Shown here: one piece after another, positions 63,446-64,000 of the stretch
Layout of the letters: each line of letters opens with the position of its first letter
Numbering within the stretch: the stretch's first letter is position 1
Assembly: GCA_003008705.1 (NCBI GenBank)
Contig: PDUO01000046.1
Location: 124,001 to 188,000 of the forward strand
Length of the DNA: 64,000 nucleotides
From: Pezicula radicicola
Taxonomy: Eukaryota; Ascomycota; Leotiomycetes; Helotiales; Dermateaceae
Reading direction: 5' to 3'
Position numbers and translations under genes: made by a program
Notes under the pieces: generated by a model
Told to the model about the DNA's origin: nothing
Database searches by the model: none
What the model saw: the letters and a program-made list of their open reading frames with translations, nothing else

Positions 63446-64000
63446 ATTTGCAAATCAGTATCTAGCCCAGTTGTTTAAAATAGCCGGAGTGTTATAAATG
63501 TGAAGCTTATATTGCTTAAAACCTCTACATAGGCTTGAATCAGGTTCTCTTTCTGAGACACTTTAAAAACCCTACAACCAATAAGTAAAACTACAGCAGC
63601 ACCATGATTCAAACAAAATATTTCAGCTTAATAATACATTTAAATTCAGATAAGCCGAACTTGAGTTGACGGCGTACGAAGTCAGACTTTCTGAGACAGC
63701 ATCAAATTCACCGACATTTCGTTAATTTATGTCATCACCAACATAGATTCGTGACTTCATAGTGACATTTATTATTTCACCTGGCATATAAGTCCCTCGA
63801 CACATACCATGCTCATATCTAGCTATACGAGCAGCCAGCCTCAAAATTAAGCGCGCAATACTCCATTATTGACTATGACCACTACTAAACAATATATGAA
63901 GTGAACTCTGCAAGGGCACATTTGCTTGAGCAAGACCTGATATTTTATACCAGACATCATACCCAGGCAAAGCGGGAACACATCTATATATAAAGTTATC
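63446..64000. other. Intergenic, no gene seen
   Basis: AT-leaning sequence to the end of the window. No open frame or repeat of note. Confidence 0.5.

Noticed and set aside
1..64000. CRISPR arrays, rRNA or bacterial operons
   Set aside because: No regularly spaced direct repeats, no rRNA-like sequence, and the genes are spliced eukaryotic genes.

Overview
The window looks like nuclear DNA of a filamentous ascomycete (Pezizomycotina; Leotiomycetes/Helotiales is a plausible but unproven guess). The evidence is short GT-AG introns of about 41-104 nt, two Zn(II)2Cys6 regulators, a fungal-type NACHT gene, and dead transposons whose stops fit RIP-like C-to-T and G-to-A change. Many genes are spliced, so several models below join exons that no single open frame shows. 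All splice sites were read by eye.

Layout. 1-4.4 kb holds a dead Tc1/mariner transposase, AT-rich DNA and a broken coiled-coil ORF. 4.5-7 kb (minus) is a three-exon gene with an N-terminal helix-turn-helix-like segment. 9.2-14.6 kb carries a GH78 alpha-L-rhamnosidase (minus) divergent from an MFS sugar porter (plus), with about 1 kb between them. 15.5-16.8 kb is a type I membrane protein. 17.8-19.4 kb is a DUF2156 protein interrupted by one extra base. 19.4-21.8 kb is AT-rich. A conserved-looking 95-aa protein sits at 21.8-22.1 kb, followed by about 9.6 kb with no convincing gene. 31.7-32.8 kb is a secreted alpha/beta-hydrolase-like protein.

34.5-39.2 kb is a compact housekeeping block: MDM12 (plus), VPS28 (minus, three exons) and NOC2 (plus). 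VPS28 and NOC2 share a promoter of about 200 bp.

41.9-63.4 kb is the accessory part: an NmrA/isoflavone-reductase-like enzyme, two Zn2Cys6 regulators, an intact six-exon P450, a two-domain VOC (extradiol-dioxygenase-like) protein and a MetE/UROD-like protein. P450 and VOC gene are divergently transcribed. I infer a possible aromatic or plant-phenolic catabolic cluster. The rhamnosidase and sugar porter at 9-15 kb fit the same lifestyle but lie far away.

The accessory part is studded with small inverted-repeat elements: two hAT-like MITEs with intact 8-bp target-site duplications at 44.2 and 58.2 kb, and two other terminal-inverted-repeat elements at 48.7 and 49.5 kb. It also holds a pogo-like transposase relic and a run of ruined immunity-type genes: a NACHT gene with four in-frame stops, and a DUF7580-like gene split by the 58.2-kb MITE.
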